From Solibacillus sp. FSL R7-0668 (GTDB taxonomy: Bacteria > Bacillota > Bacilli > Bacillales_A > Planococcaceae): a DNA stretch of 64,000 nucleotides. The position numbers were made by a program, and so were the translations under genes. Shown piece after piece: positions 55,272-64,000 of this stretch. The DNA lies in assembly GCF_038006205.1 (NCBI RefSeq), contig NZ_JBBOUU010000001.1:3102001-3166000 (forward strand), in the 5' to 3' direction. The stretch's first letter is position 1; each line of letters starts with the position of its first letter. The notes under the pieces are model-generated. The model was not told where the DNA came from. It made no database searches and saw nothing but the letters and a program-made list of their open reading frames with translations.

Positions 55272-57839
55272 CTAAAAGTCAAAATCACTGACAATGCCTA
55301 AGTTAATTGAAAACGGTATTTTATCGATTACAACATCCGTTTCCATATCTTTTATATTTAAATAATAGTTTTTTGCACGATCATACGTAATGCTTTTTAA
55401 TACAAATTGCAGTTTAAATGTACGCTCTTCAGGTTTATCAAATGTTCGATCCCCAATTATTGTTTCTTCATTGGATAATACGCTTCCTTCATCATCCGTC
55501 ATATAAATTAAAACGGTACGTGGAATTTGCTTATCTTCTACCTTTTCAGTTTGGAAAAACTCTAAGTTAAAAATGCTGTTTGTAATTTTCCGTGTCGTAT
55601 TTGTTAGCTTAATATCCACTTTCTGAATCGCTTGTACACCTTTTTGACCAGCACGTTTATTTTTAAATGTTAGCAAAGGAACAACCACTTCCTGTAAGCT
55701 CGCTCCACCGTGTACAAAGTTTACACCTGCACCTTGTAGGCGATTGCGAATTGTACCATTTGGTAAATAAACCGTTAATGCTTCTTCATTTTGAATAATT
55801 GCAGATAAATCCACGGCAATTTGCCCCTCTAGTTCACGCTGCTCCTTCGATAAAATATGGCGGCGTTTCACTTCGATTACATCCATCTTCTCCTTTGCCA
55901 ATTTATCACTATCTGGGAGCTCTTCACGTTGATATAAGAAACCGTGATCGGCTGTAATATAAACATTCGAACCACTTAAATCATCACGTATCACCTTTAT
56001 TAAAGCAGATAATTGATCTAACGCTTTTTCAACGGCATTGAACGTATAGATTTCAGTAGATGCTTTATCACCCATCGCATCAATCGTGTCATGATAGAAG
56101 TAAATGAGCTTCTTCCCTTTAAAGGTTTCTCTGCGTCCTGCCTTATTCATATCTAACACATCCTGAAAATGCACGGCAATACTATCTTCCACATAAGATT
56201 CAAGTATTTTTTTACGATTTTCTAAACCAGATGAATCCGTATCATCAATCATTACTCGACCATTTGCATCAAAATCAAGCTTACGATGAGGTAACAGAGC
56301 CGCCATCCCTAATTTTGTTACAGAAGGCACTACACCTAATAACGTGCCTACCTCACAATCACCTATTGTTTCGGCATTTAATCGTTCTGTTAGTTCTACG
56401 CCAACCTCATAACGCATTGCATCTGAAATAATAACGAACACTCGCTCACCTTTACGGATATGCGGTGCAATAACTGACGAATAAAAGCTTTGTTGACTTC
56501 TAACGCCTGGCAATGACCAATCTTCTGCCATCTCAGCTTTCACAGCCTGTGACCAGTTCGTACTTAGTTCTGCCACAAACCAATTCGTATATAGATTTTC
56601 TACTAATGATTTCAATTTTTTAAGCAATTCATTATTGCTGTCCTCATCAAAAGCAACATAAAATTTACGGTAATACATATCCATAGCGTAATACTCTTTT
56701 ACATACGCCTCATGTATAGCAATTGGTTCACCCTGCATAAGCCCCTGTTTATGCTCCTTGTAAAACTCATGCATCTTTACGGTATAATACAACGCCTCAT
56801 AAACAAATGTGAATTGCTCATAATAATGCTTCGCTCTACGCAGCTTAATTAGCTTTGTATAATTTTCAAAGTCCTCTAAATTCTCTAACAAGCTATTCGC
56901 AATATTAATAATGATTGCCTTATCAAAATAAGGGAAAATATCCGCCTGTCTGAATTCCTCAACAGGAATCGATTGAATGATACTTGCTAATTTCACTTCT
57001 TGCTCAATTAATGCTGCGTACTCATCAAATAGAGCGTAATCCGTTTTATGGTGTCGCCAATGGTCGATGAATACTAATGAATTCGTACGATTACGAACCG
57101 CTATAAAGTCCTTTAATCCACCTAAATATTCCTCTTTCATTGCATGACTAAGTGCTGTAACCGTCAAATGAATAAATAATGTTTTCAAGGTCTTTAATTC
57201 ACGCTCATAGCCATAAAGCTGCTCTACATGCTTCCAAAAAGCCGCTAAATCAAAGAACTTCTCCATCTGTGCGATGTATTTATTTTCAGTATCTTCTAGA
57301 GTATCCATTAGCACCGTTTTTAAGACCGATTCAAAATCTGGTGTCTTAATGCCACAAAGAACGCTCATAATCGCAAGCTCAATCGATTCTTCTGTATAGT
57401 TCGTCAAACCAAAAGCCTGAAACCTCTTAAAGCGTTCTTTATTGTTGAAGAACTTTTCATATTTCTTAATAATCATTCGCAACGATGGATCAATATGTAG
57501 GTCACTAATAATTAATGAAATACGATCCGCAAAAAACGTTTTCGAATAGAGTACAATATCGTACAACCAATTTTCTTCCGAATTCAATTCCAAATTCGTG
57601 TAAATCAAATAATGCGATTGCGTGTCCTCTTCTTCTAATAAATGCTTCATATAAAATTGATTGTTATTCGTTAATTTCTGTATGTGTACACCATCTATTG
57701 TCATTTGATCAATTTCATCAATAAATTCTTGATCCTTATCTACCCAGAATATAATTTTACGCTGCTCGCCACTATTTAACGGCTCATTAAACGCATCCTG
57801 TAATGCAGATTCTATTTGTTCGATATTCAAATGAATCAC
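55272..57839 (-). CDS. pglZ: BREX type 1 protein PglZ (alkaline-phosphatase-like)
   Basis: An 855-residue protein with the PglZ/alkaline phosphatase-superfamily core: VFVIISDAMRYEVGVEL (metal-binding Asp, near residue 460), LIYFYHDTIDAMGDK and NVYITADHGFLYQ. PglZ is needed for BREX methylation and defence, with phosphodiesterase-type activity shown for homologs. It begins about 60 bases after the PIN gene, separated by a terminator-like hairpin, and ends 9 bases before brxL. Length and motifs are normal. Confidence 0.94.
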   Translation of the reverse strand: MIHLNIEQIESALQDAFNEPLNSGEQRKIIFWVDKDQEFIDEIDQMTIDGVHIQKLTNNNQFYMKHLLEEEDTQSHYLIYTNLELNSEENWLYDIVLYSKTFFADRISLIISDLHIDPSLRMIIKKYEKFFNNKERFKRFQAFGLTNYTEESIELAIMSVLCGIKTPDFESVLKTVLMDTLEDTENKYIAQMEKFFDLAAFWKHVEQLYGYERELKTLKTLFIHLTVTALSHAMKEEYLGGLKDFIAVRNRTNSLVFIDHWRHHKTDYALFDEYAALIEQEVKLASIIQSIPVEEFRQADIFPYFDKAIIINIANSLLENLEDFENYTKLIKLRRAKHYYEQFTFVYEALYYTVKMHEFYKEHKQGLMQGEPIAIHEAYVKEYYAMDMYYRKFYVAFDEDSNNELLKKLKSLVENLYTNWFVAELSTNWSQAVKAEMAEDWSLPGVRSQQSFYSSVIAPHIRKGERVFVIISDAMRYEVGVELTERLNAETIGDCEVGTLLGVVPSVTKLGMAALLPHRKLDFDANGRVMIDDTDSSGLENRKKILESYVEDSIAVHFQDVLDMNKAGRRETFKGKKLIYFYHDTIDAMGDKASTEIYTFNAVEKALDQLSALIKVIRDDLSGSNVYITADHGFLYQREELPDSDKLAKEKMDVIEVKRRHILSKEQRELEGQIAVDLSAIIQNEEALTVYLPNGTIRNRLQGAGVNFVHGGASLQEVVVPLLTFKNKRAGQKGVQAIQKVDIKLTNTTRKITNSIFNLEFFQTEKVEDKQIPRTVLIYMTDDEGSVLSNEETIIGDRTFDKPEERTFKLQFVLKSITYDRAKNYYLNIKDMETDVVIDKIPFSINLGIVSDFDF

Positions 57840-57865
57840 CTCAATTCCTATTATAGCTGAAAATG

Positions 57866-57895
57866 AAAAAAGCCCCGATGTAATAAGGGACTTTT
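57866..57895 (-). terminator. hairpin with T-run after the PIN gene
   Basis: On the minus strand AAAAGTCCC and GGGGCTTTTTT pair around a 10-base loop and end in T residues. It lies inside the BREX operon, so it could attenuate transcription or mark the end of the inserted ATPase-PIN cassette. Confidence 0.6.
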
Positions 57896-57901
57896 GCCAT
57901 T

Positions 57902-58408
57902 TTATTTTCTTCTTCTTGGAATCAGTGTTGGCTTGGGTGGAGTATAGGACCTTAAAAGCTGATCTCCTGTTAAAATCTCCACTGTTTTACCCATTGCTGC
58001 ATAATAATTGGCTACATTTTTTATCGTTGAATCCCCAATTGCTAAACCTTGTGCCGCTAAAGTAGGCCATTCATCTGCTAAAGTTTTTAAGCCTTCCACA
58101 TCCCATAAAGTCGATTGATCGGTAAACGCTGCCCAAGGTGTTTTGTTTTCAGCTGTTAACCGTAATATTTCAGCAAATGCTTGAGCCGTTTCAAAACGAT
58201 TACGATTTGCTTGTGCAATATGGTTGCCTGTTTCAATAATTGTTGCTAGCGGTAAAACAAAGGTTGCCTTTTGCTGCATTTCATCCTGTATCTCTTTTTC
58301 TACTCGCTCATTATTCCACTGGTTTCCTACAGGTCCACATGTCTCTTTCCCAGGTACTTTGAGCCAGCAGCACAAAATGGACGTATCCATGACAACAACT
58401 TTACTCAT
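57902..58408 (-). CDS. PIN-domain putative nuclease, partner of the AAA ATPase
   Basis: A 168-residue protein with the acidic residues of a PIN-like RNase: Asp8 (VVVMDTSIL), Glu59 (IIETGNHIA), Asp126 (LAIGDSTIKN) and Asp149 (ILTGDQLL). PIN domains usually cut RNA. Its start overlaps the stop of the ATPase gene by 8 bases, so the two are translationally coupled. The pair sits between pglX and pglZ, where most type 1 BREX operons have nothing. It is likely a switchable RNase effector added to BREX; the pair could also be an addiction module. Confidence 0.75.
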   Translation of the reverse strand: MSKVVVMDTSILCCWLKVPGKETCGPVGNQWNNERVEKEIQDEMQQKATFVLPLATIIETGNHIAQANRNRFETAQAFAEILRLTAENKTPWAAFTDQSTLWDVEGLKTLADEWPTLAAQGLAIGDSTIKNVANYYAAMGKTVEILTGDQLLRSYTPPKPTLIPRRRK

Positions 58409-59654
58409 TTGAGGATTCCTCCTCAGCTAAAGCTTCTTCAATCATCCCTTCACTTGATAATTTGCCAACCTTACCATATGCCATTAGCTTAGGCAATGAT
58501 TGAATATCTTCTAGTAAAGATAATTTACTTTCGCCTGTCTTATTGTCACGATGAGCTACAACGATAAACGGAATCATTTCAGGCTCTAGCTCGTCTAAAA
58601 GTGCCGGGTTATGTGTTGTTACAAGCACATCAATTGCTCGGTCAGTCGAGATATTTCGAATCATATTTAAGAGAAGCTTAGACCTTGACGGATGCAGTCC
58701 ATTGTCTACCTCTTCAATAATAATTTGTGTACCCGATGGACGCGTTAATAACGCTGTTAAAATCCCTAATAATCTAAGCGTTCCGTCAGACATGCCACGT
58801 GCATCCATCGTTATTTCTTTATCAATGCCCCAATCTTCCTTACAGTACAGCATAGCGTCTTGGCTGAATTCTCCAACTGCCCTTGTATACACTTCTGTAA
58901 TATCTCGCTCTGGCAATTTCTTCACATATTTCGATAAAATTTGTTCTACCTGTGCTTTTTCATCTTTGGGCAATGCAGCTAATACCCCAGCAATATTTGA
59001 GGCATCATTATTTAACGTTTTAGAAAACGCGGTGTAATTTCGCATTAAACTTGGAATAGGATCTAATATAAATATCCCTTGCAAGGCCTCACATACCGCA
59101 TTAACACCTTTTGAAACATCCTTCTGTATGGAAAGATTATAAAGCTGACTTAAAATAGAATGAGATCTTTTACATTCTCGCTTTGTTCCAGCCTTGCCGT
59201 TATATAACCTTGCAATAATACTAGGGCTATCTTCTGTTGTTTCATCTGTATATATTAATTGTGTTTGATAAGGGTTCACCTTTGTATTCGCACGCTCTTT
59301 AATTCTTGTTAGTGTCTCCGATTTCAGTTGTACATAAGGTTTTGTTGAAACCGTAATACTATATAAATAATCTGTTTTTTCATCCTCACCTTGAACTAAT
59401 GCTCGCAATGTAAACTCATTATTTGCAGTTAATGCCGCCCACTCTGCACCGCCTCGAATCGCTTTCAAGGTTGGATCGCCTGTTAAAGACGATTGCAAAT
59501 CTTTTCCCAATGAAATCCTACTCAAAAATTCTAAGCCATCCAAGGCATTGGACTTCCCACTGGCATTTGTCCCAATTAATACTGTTAGAGGATCAATATA
59601 TAAAATGCTTTCCTCAAAGCTTTTCCATCTTGAAAAATGAATTTCTTTTAACAT
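58401..59654 (-). CDS. AAA_21-type ATPase paired with a PIN nuclease
   Basis: A 417-residue SMC/OLD-like ATPase: Walker A LIGTNASGKSNALDG (residues 27-41), signature-like DARGMSDGTLRLLGI, Walker B IIIEEVDNGLHPSR and H-loop VTTHNPALLDEL. There is no Toprim or other nuclease domain, so activity must lie in a partner, the overlapping PIN gene. An AAGGAGTG ribosome site precedes the ATG. Its architecture recalls the ATPase of Septu, Gabija-like or retron-associated pairs, in which an ATPase senses phage and releases a nuclease. It lies 77 bases after pglX, a gap large enough for its own promoter. Confidence 0.85.
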   Translation of the reverse strand: MLKEIHFSRWKSFEESILYIDPLTVLIGTNASGKSNALDGLEFLSRISLGKDLQSSLTGDPTLKAIRGGAEWAALTANNEFTLRALVQGEDEKTDYLYSITVSTKPYVQLKSETLTRIKERANTKVNPYQTQLIYTDETTEDSPSIIARLYNGKAGTKRECKRSHSILSQLYNLSIQKDVSKGVNAVCEALQGIFILDPIPSLMRNYTAFSKTLNNDASNIAGVLAALPKDEKAQVEQILSKYVKKLPERDITEVYTRAVGEFSQDAMLYCKEDWGIDKEITMDARGMSDGTLRLLGILTALLTRPSGTQIIIEEVDNGLHPSRSKLLLNMIRNISTDRAIDVLVTTHNPALLDELEPEMIPFIVVAHRDNKTGESKLSLLEDIQSLPKLMAYGKVGKLSSEGMIEEALAEEESSNE

Positions 59655-59731
59655 GTCACTTCACTCCTTCGTACCAGCAGTAAAAAATTACAGAAGGATA
59701 TACCAAACCAGTATACCCTTTTGTTGCAATT

Positions 59732-62700
59732 TTATTTAATCGGTGCCACTAACCCTTTAAACAGCTCATAATTATGCTTCACACCATCATCTAAATCAAT
59801 TTCAATTTGCTGATCTGCCATATGATGCAATAGCTCATCATACTTTTTCAGTTCATCAATTTTTTTTTCTAACAATTTTAATTCTTTCTTTGCTGCCGCA
59901 ATTTCTTTAACTGTTGAATCGCCATTAATAACATTCAATAGGTCAGTTCTTTCAGCATCCATTCGATTTTGCACTTCATGTACATAATCTGTACGAATAC
60001 GAGATAAGGTTGTTTTGTCATAGCGGTGCATGTAAATTAAACAGTTGAATGCCTTTTCCTTGCCTGATGTAAATAACCAATAAATTGGGCGTTTTTTATA
60101 AATTTGCACATGGTCTTTATAAAAATCGGTTATAAAGTAACGTCGTAATGTTTCACGAGCTGTTTCATTCTTCTTTCGACCTAATGCATCTGCAATAAAA
60201 TCTAGATTCTGTTCTAATGTTTCTGCCGCAAACGTTACACGAATAAAATCAACGAACTTTTTCACAATATCATCTTCGAAATACGTCCCTGATAAAATTG
60301 GTAAGATATTATCTTTATCTAATGGGAATGTTTTATAGTGAGATACGTCAATTTCACCACCAGCGTAACAAATCCCTTCTCCATCTAAGGAATATCTGCC
60401 AAGTGTACAACCAATTGCATATGAAATTAAACTTTTTATTTCCTTTTCCAAATCTGATTTTCTTATAGTAATATCTTTTTCATTTACATCTGATGTAAGT
60501 TCATTTTCTAAACAATAGAGTTTAATAAATATTTCATTTAACTGTTCTTCATTATTTTTTACTTGATTAAATCTATCTTCGCTTAATTTCTCCATATTTT
60601 CGAAAGCAAATTTTACTAGATTAATTGAATTATTATTTTTAACTAAAGGGTGCCTTGTAAAATTCCAAGAAGTTTCAAATTGATCCCATTCTTCTTTCGA
60701 TTTATAAATACAATCTAATACCAACGATTCTATTCTTTCTTTTTGTTCCTTATTCTTAATTTCTTTATAAGGTATGTCAGAAATATTACCTGTCTGAAAA
60801 TGCATTGTCGGATTTAAAATTCTTAAAAAGTTAAAAGACAATTTTGAGCATAACAACCCTAACATAATGTACAAATCTTGTTTATCTGGAAAAACTGATG
60901 ACCCAGAAATATCGAATAAAAAACCCTTTTCTGTATATCTAACTCCAAAATTGCTAGAACTTATATCAGACCAAGTTATTCCTTCCTTAAAATAATATTC
61001 TTTATTGTTAAGTCTTCCTGCTGGAGTTGATACTTTATTAAGGTATTCACCCCATTCTTTTAATTCCTGACCATCATTTTCCCAATTAACAACATAATCA
61101 TTATTTCCATACCATTTTCTAAAAGCTCCACCTTTATTATAAGGGAACCATTTTAATTTACTCTCCTGAGCTTGCTCTCTACTTTCAAAGCTAAATCCTA
61201 TATTATTAATTTTCACCTCATGCCAAAAACGAAGAAATCTGTCATTATCCGAAGTAAACATCCCAACTTTAGGTTTCGCAACTTCAAAAAGTGGTTTAGT
61301 ATTTTCGAAGATTTCTCTTACATTATTACTGACCCAATAGGCTATTGGTATTCCACTAATCCGATTAAATTCTTCACTATTACTTGTATATCTATAATTA
61401 ACATTCGGGTTTTCTATTGCAGCTAATGTCTTCAATGGTTGATTTTTAGCCCCAGGAAATTCAGTTAATTGAATGTATTCACCTGACGTTTTTGTAAAGG
61501 AATTTCTTAAAGTAAAACTACAAATAGGAACAGTTGCTTCCTCAAATGCTGAATATTCAAGTTGTATTAATGAACTTATATTTTTTTCGTTAATTACTAT
61601 ATTTCTCAGCTTTTCATAAGTAGATATAAACATCCATACAAAAGGGGTCATAAAACCAATGTGTCCATTACTTTTTACCATACCAAAACTATATTCAAGA
61701 AATGCCGCAAATACATCACTTTTCGTTCTAAAATAATACTTCTTCAAATATGTCCCAAGAACATTATTAATGAATTTCCTACCTATATACGGGGGATTCG
61801 TCACCAAAATATCAAATTGATTGTACATAATTTTATATTGTTTTAATAAGTCTGGAAGTAATTTCATTACTTTTATTTTTATTGCATCTTCAAAAAGATT
61901 ATCAGTTAAATTAAATTTAATCTCTTCTAATCTTTTCTCTAAAAATCCTTGGTTAGCTTGACTTAGTTTAATTAAAGATCCTACTGTCTTAGCATCATTA
62001 AATTGATTAATGAATTCTTTTACATCATTAAATTCACTACCAATACTTTCTCCTGCAATATATGCAATATCTTCATCAGTTAAAATATTGGATTCTTGAA
62101 TAGAAGCTAAGTTCATTACTATACCTTCTCGTTCAATATTTCTAAGAAATCGCTTATTATACTGAAGTGCTTTCATTACAATCGAGAAACTCGCCAATTG
62201 ATATGCTCGATTATCAATATCCAATCCGTATAAATTCTTTTCAATAATTAATCTCGGTATTTCACGTTCCATATATCCACATTTAATATAAATCTCATAA
62301 AGTACATCAAACATATACGTAAGGATATGCCCACTTCCCATTGCTGGATCAAAGCATTTAATATCCTCTATGTTTAACTCTCTATTAATATACGGTGCAA
62401 TTTTTTCTTCAAAATCTGATTCTGGATTTGGATTCTCTAAGTAGAACTCCCACTTGCCTATTAGCTCACGATGTTCGGGATGCGACTCTACCCAATAACG
62501 TCCTAATGCATTTTGCACCATGTAACGAACAATCCACTCAGGCGTAAATAGTTGTGTCGCATATGGAATTTCTTCTTTTTTATATTTCTTCTTCGCTTTA
62601 ATTACACGCTCATTTTCATCTGAAATATAGTACTGATATAGCCATCCAACTATTTCAACATTCGTCCAATCCTCTTCTGAAATACTTTCTACATCGGTCA

Positions 62701-63274
62701 TTTTACGTACAAATGTATCTGTACCAAGTAGGCCCTTAGGGAACAAAATTTCCAGATAACCCTCTACATTCTCAAACATAAATGGCATATAACGATTTAA
62801 ATCATTACAATGAAGTTTAATCAGATATTCAAACAATTCATCTGTGTTATTTCCAATTTTCAAGTTATAGACAAGCTCTTTATCAATCGGTAAATCTAAA
62901 TTCAAAGCTTCTTTAAACATATCTGGCTCTGTACTATCTAGATTCACTGAAGAAAGAACACGTACCTTTGTTGGTAAGTAATCATTCACTTCCATATAAC
63001 GCAGTGCGATGAAGCGGTTAAACCATGTATAAGCCGCTTCCTTTATTACCTCGTCATAACCAATTTCATTAATACGTGCGATTAACTTATTGCGTTGCTT
63101 ACGCTCAATTTCTGAAAGCTGTTTGCCATCAATAAAGATGGCATCCGAGCTTTCTAATGTTGCTTGCTGTATTGCTTCAGGTGTAATGCCCAGCTTCAAT
63201 GCTTGTAGCTGAATTTTTTCATGCAGCTCGCGGCGTGCTTCTGTTGCAAAGCTCTTTAAAACCGATTTATTCAT
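59732..63274 (-). CDS. pglX: BREX type 1 adenine methyltransferase PglX
   Basis: A 1,180-residue N6-adenine methyltransferase with the motif CFDPAMGSGHILTYMFD (near residue 308) and catalytic NPPYIGRKF (near 492), flanked by long helical regions and a large C-terminal domain for site recognition. PglX methylates the BREX site so that self is spared. It follows brxC by 13 bases. Length is as expected (about 1,200) and no frameshift is seen, unlike the phase-variable pglX genes of some hosts. Confidence 0.95.
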   Translation of the reverse strand: MNKSVLKSFATEARRELHEKIQLQALKLGITPEAIQQATLESSDAIFIDGKQLSEIERKQRNKLIARINEIGYDEVIKEAAYTWFNRFIALRYMEVNDYLPTKVRVLSSVNLDSTEPDMFKEALNLDLPIDKELVYNLKIGNNTDELFEYLIKLHCNDLNRYMPFMFENVEGYLEILFPKGLLGTDTFVRKMTDVESISEEDWTNVEIVGWLYQYYISDENERVIKAKKKYKKEEIPYATQLFTPEWIVRYMVQNALGRYWVESHPEHRELIGKWEFYLENPNPESDFEEKIAPYINRELNIEDIKCFDPAMGSGHILTYMFDVLYEIYIKCGYMEREIPRLIIEKNLYGLDIDNRAYQLASFSIVMKALQYNKRFLRNIEREGIVMNLASIQESNILTDEDIAYIAGESIGSEFNDVKEFINQFNDAKTVGSLIKLSQANQGFLEKRLEEIKFNLTDNLFEDAIKIKVMKLLPDLLKQYKIMYNQFDILVTNPPYIGRKFINNVLGTYLKKYYFRTKSDVFAAFLEYSFGMVKSNGHIGFMTPFVWMFISTYEKLRNIVINEKNISSLIQLEYSAFEEATVPICSFTLRNSFTKTSGEYIQLTEFPGAKNQPLKTLAAIENPNVNYRYTSNSEEFNRISGIPIAYWVSNNVREIFENTKPLFEVAKPKVGMFTSDNDRFLRFWHEVKINNIGFSFESREQAQESKLKWFPYNKGGAFRKWYGNNDYVVNWENDGQELKEWGEYLNKVSTPAGRLNNKEYYFKEGITWSDISSSNFGVRYTEKGFLFDISGSSVFPDKQDLYIMLGLLCSKLSFNFLRILNPTMHFQTGNISDIPYKEIKNKEQKERIESLVLDCIYKSKEEWDQFETSWNFTRHPLVKNNNSINLVKFAFENMEKLSEDRFNQVKNNEEQLNEIFIKLYCLENELTSDVNEKDITIRKSDLEKEIKSLISYAIGCTLGRYSLDGEGICYAGGEIDVSHYKTFPLDKDNILPILSGTYFEDDIVKKFVDFIRVTFAAETLEQNLDFIADALGRKKNETARETLRRYFITDFYKDHVQIYKKRPIYWLFTSGKEKAFNCLIYMHRYDKTTLSRIRTDYVHEVQNRMDAERTDLLNVINGDSTVKEIAAAKKELKLLEKKIDELKKYDELLHHMADQQIEIDLDDGVKHNYELFKGLVAPIK

Positions 63275-63287
63275 TGCTCAACATCCT

Positions 63288-64000
63288 TTACTCAATAAAC
63301 TCAATTTGTTTATTTGATTTGATAATTTGCTTTAATTTTGCAGACAGAGTTGAAATATATTGATCGACATCCTGCTCCGTTGCCAATGTTTTCATAGGTA
63401 CTAATGTCGTCACCTTTACTGATTCCTTTTGAACAACTACTTCCTCTACTGATGGGACATTCGATTCGCCACCGATTATACGCTGCTGCTCTGCTTTACG
63501 CTTTGCTTCCTGTGCAATGTCTTGACTAATTATGCGGCTCATTCTGTCCTTTAAGCTCGCACTTTGAGAAATAGTTGCATCCACCTTATAAATGTCTGTA
63601 AATGCTGTAACATCAGCTAATAACTTAGTAAAATTAAATTCAACATTTTGCTTTGTTTCAGCAGATACACCATATTGTCGAGATAATAATGATACCTCAT
63701 CGTAATCTAGTTGCACCTTTTCTTGTGCAAAAGCAATTTTGTCTGTTAAGACTTTATTAAATAAAACATCAAGAGCATTCGTTAGCTCTGGGATTTCTTT
63801 AATTTCCTTATATGGAATCGAATCATTTAGTATCGCCTGTAGTTGCTGCATTGGCTGTTCAATCTCTTCACCAAATAGGTACGATTTATTTTCCTCGTAT
63901 TTTTTAAATGCCGCTAAGCCTTTATCGAATAACTCTTTTTGATTCGTTTCAAAGAAGCTTTTCACATAAGCAATATCCTCTTCCCAATCTAACAGGTTAT
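63288..64000 (-). CDS. brxC: BREX type 1 protein BrxC, C-terminal part (runs off the window)
   Basis: The visible 237 residues form the helical C-terminal end of the large BrxC ATPase, identified by its place directly upstream of pglX and by the charged helical content (NLLDWEEDIAYVKSFFETNQ, AFAQEKVQLDYDEVSLLSRQ). The frame is open to the window edge, so a start near 63965 (GTG) is only an internal codon. The ATPase domain, brxA and brxB must lie beyond 64000. Confidence 0.88.
   Translation of the reverse strand, partial: NLLDWEEDIAYVKSFFETNQKELFDKGLAAFKKYEENKSYLFGEEIEQPMQQLQAILNDSIPYKEIKEIPELTNALDVLFNKVLTDKIAFAQEKVQLDYDEVSLLSRQYGVSAETKQNVEFNFTKLLADVTAFTDIYKVDATISQSASLKDRMSRIISQDIAQEAKRKAEQQRIIGGESNVPSVEEVVVQKESVKVTTLVPMKTLATEQDVDQYISTLSAKLKQIIKSNKQIEFIE

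Overview
The window comes from a low-GC Gram-positive chromosome, most likely a Lysinibacillus/Solibacillus-like member of the Planococcaceae. This rests on Bacillales-type ribosome binding sites, YunC and YitT proteins, a MASE3-type sensor kinase and the general codon style; no rRNA or housekeeping marker is present, so the genus is a guess. Most genes lie on the minus strand.

Positions 1-15,000 look like ordinary chromosome. An alcohol dehydrogenase / aldehyde dehydrogenase / permease operon sits below a LacI-type regulator, with two near-palindromic operator candidates. Next comes a NarL-type two-component system with a GAF protein and a degenerate kinase-like protein; both flanking genes carry a TAGGG-N4-CCCT palindrome resembling the published NreC site. 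A GNAT enzyme with a broken MarR-like gene, an uncharacterised conserved protein, YitT, YunC and a RhuM-family protein follow.

Positions 15,000-64,000 are a large defence and mobile-element region. (a) 15.0-22.7 kb: a Wadjet-like SMC operon (JetD, JetA, JetB, JetC order) whose JetC motor has an in-frame stop at codon 21, upstream of the Walker A motif. (b) 22.9-25.0 kb: an IS110/IS1111-type element with a long 3' noncoding segment, followed by a second, identical yunC. (c) 25.2-27.7 kb: small unknown genes and decayed DNA. (d) 27.79-45.84 kb: an island bounded by 15-bp direct repeats that match the 3' end of a Bacillus-type tmRNA gene. It holds an adenine methyltransferase with a cut-off partner, an IS4 element, a coupled AAA ATPase (zinc ribbon) plus HEPN pair, an array of GGGACAA repeats, an OLD nuclease, a complete type III restriction-modification pair, a decayed SNF2 helicase, two paralogous zinc proteins, and tyrosine-recombinase gene parts split by an IS21 element. 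(e) 46-52.5 kb: a 1,328-residue YobI-like KAP NTPase, a decayed dynamin-like GTPase and a phage/plasmid-type replication protein. (f) 53.0-64.0 kb: a type 1 BREX operon (brxC running off the edge, pglX, pglZ, brxL) into which an ATPase-PIN nuclease pair has been inserted between pglX and pglZ.

The best candidates for undescribed biology are the HEPN/zinc-ribbon ATPase pair with its upstream repeat array, the ATPase-PIN pair nested in BREX, and the NreC-like regulon built around a pseudokinase. Several systems are clearly broken (JetC, SNF2, GTPase, restriction partner, integrase), so the region mixes working and decaying modules.
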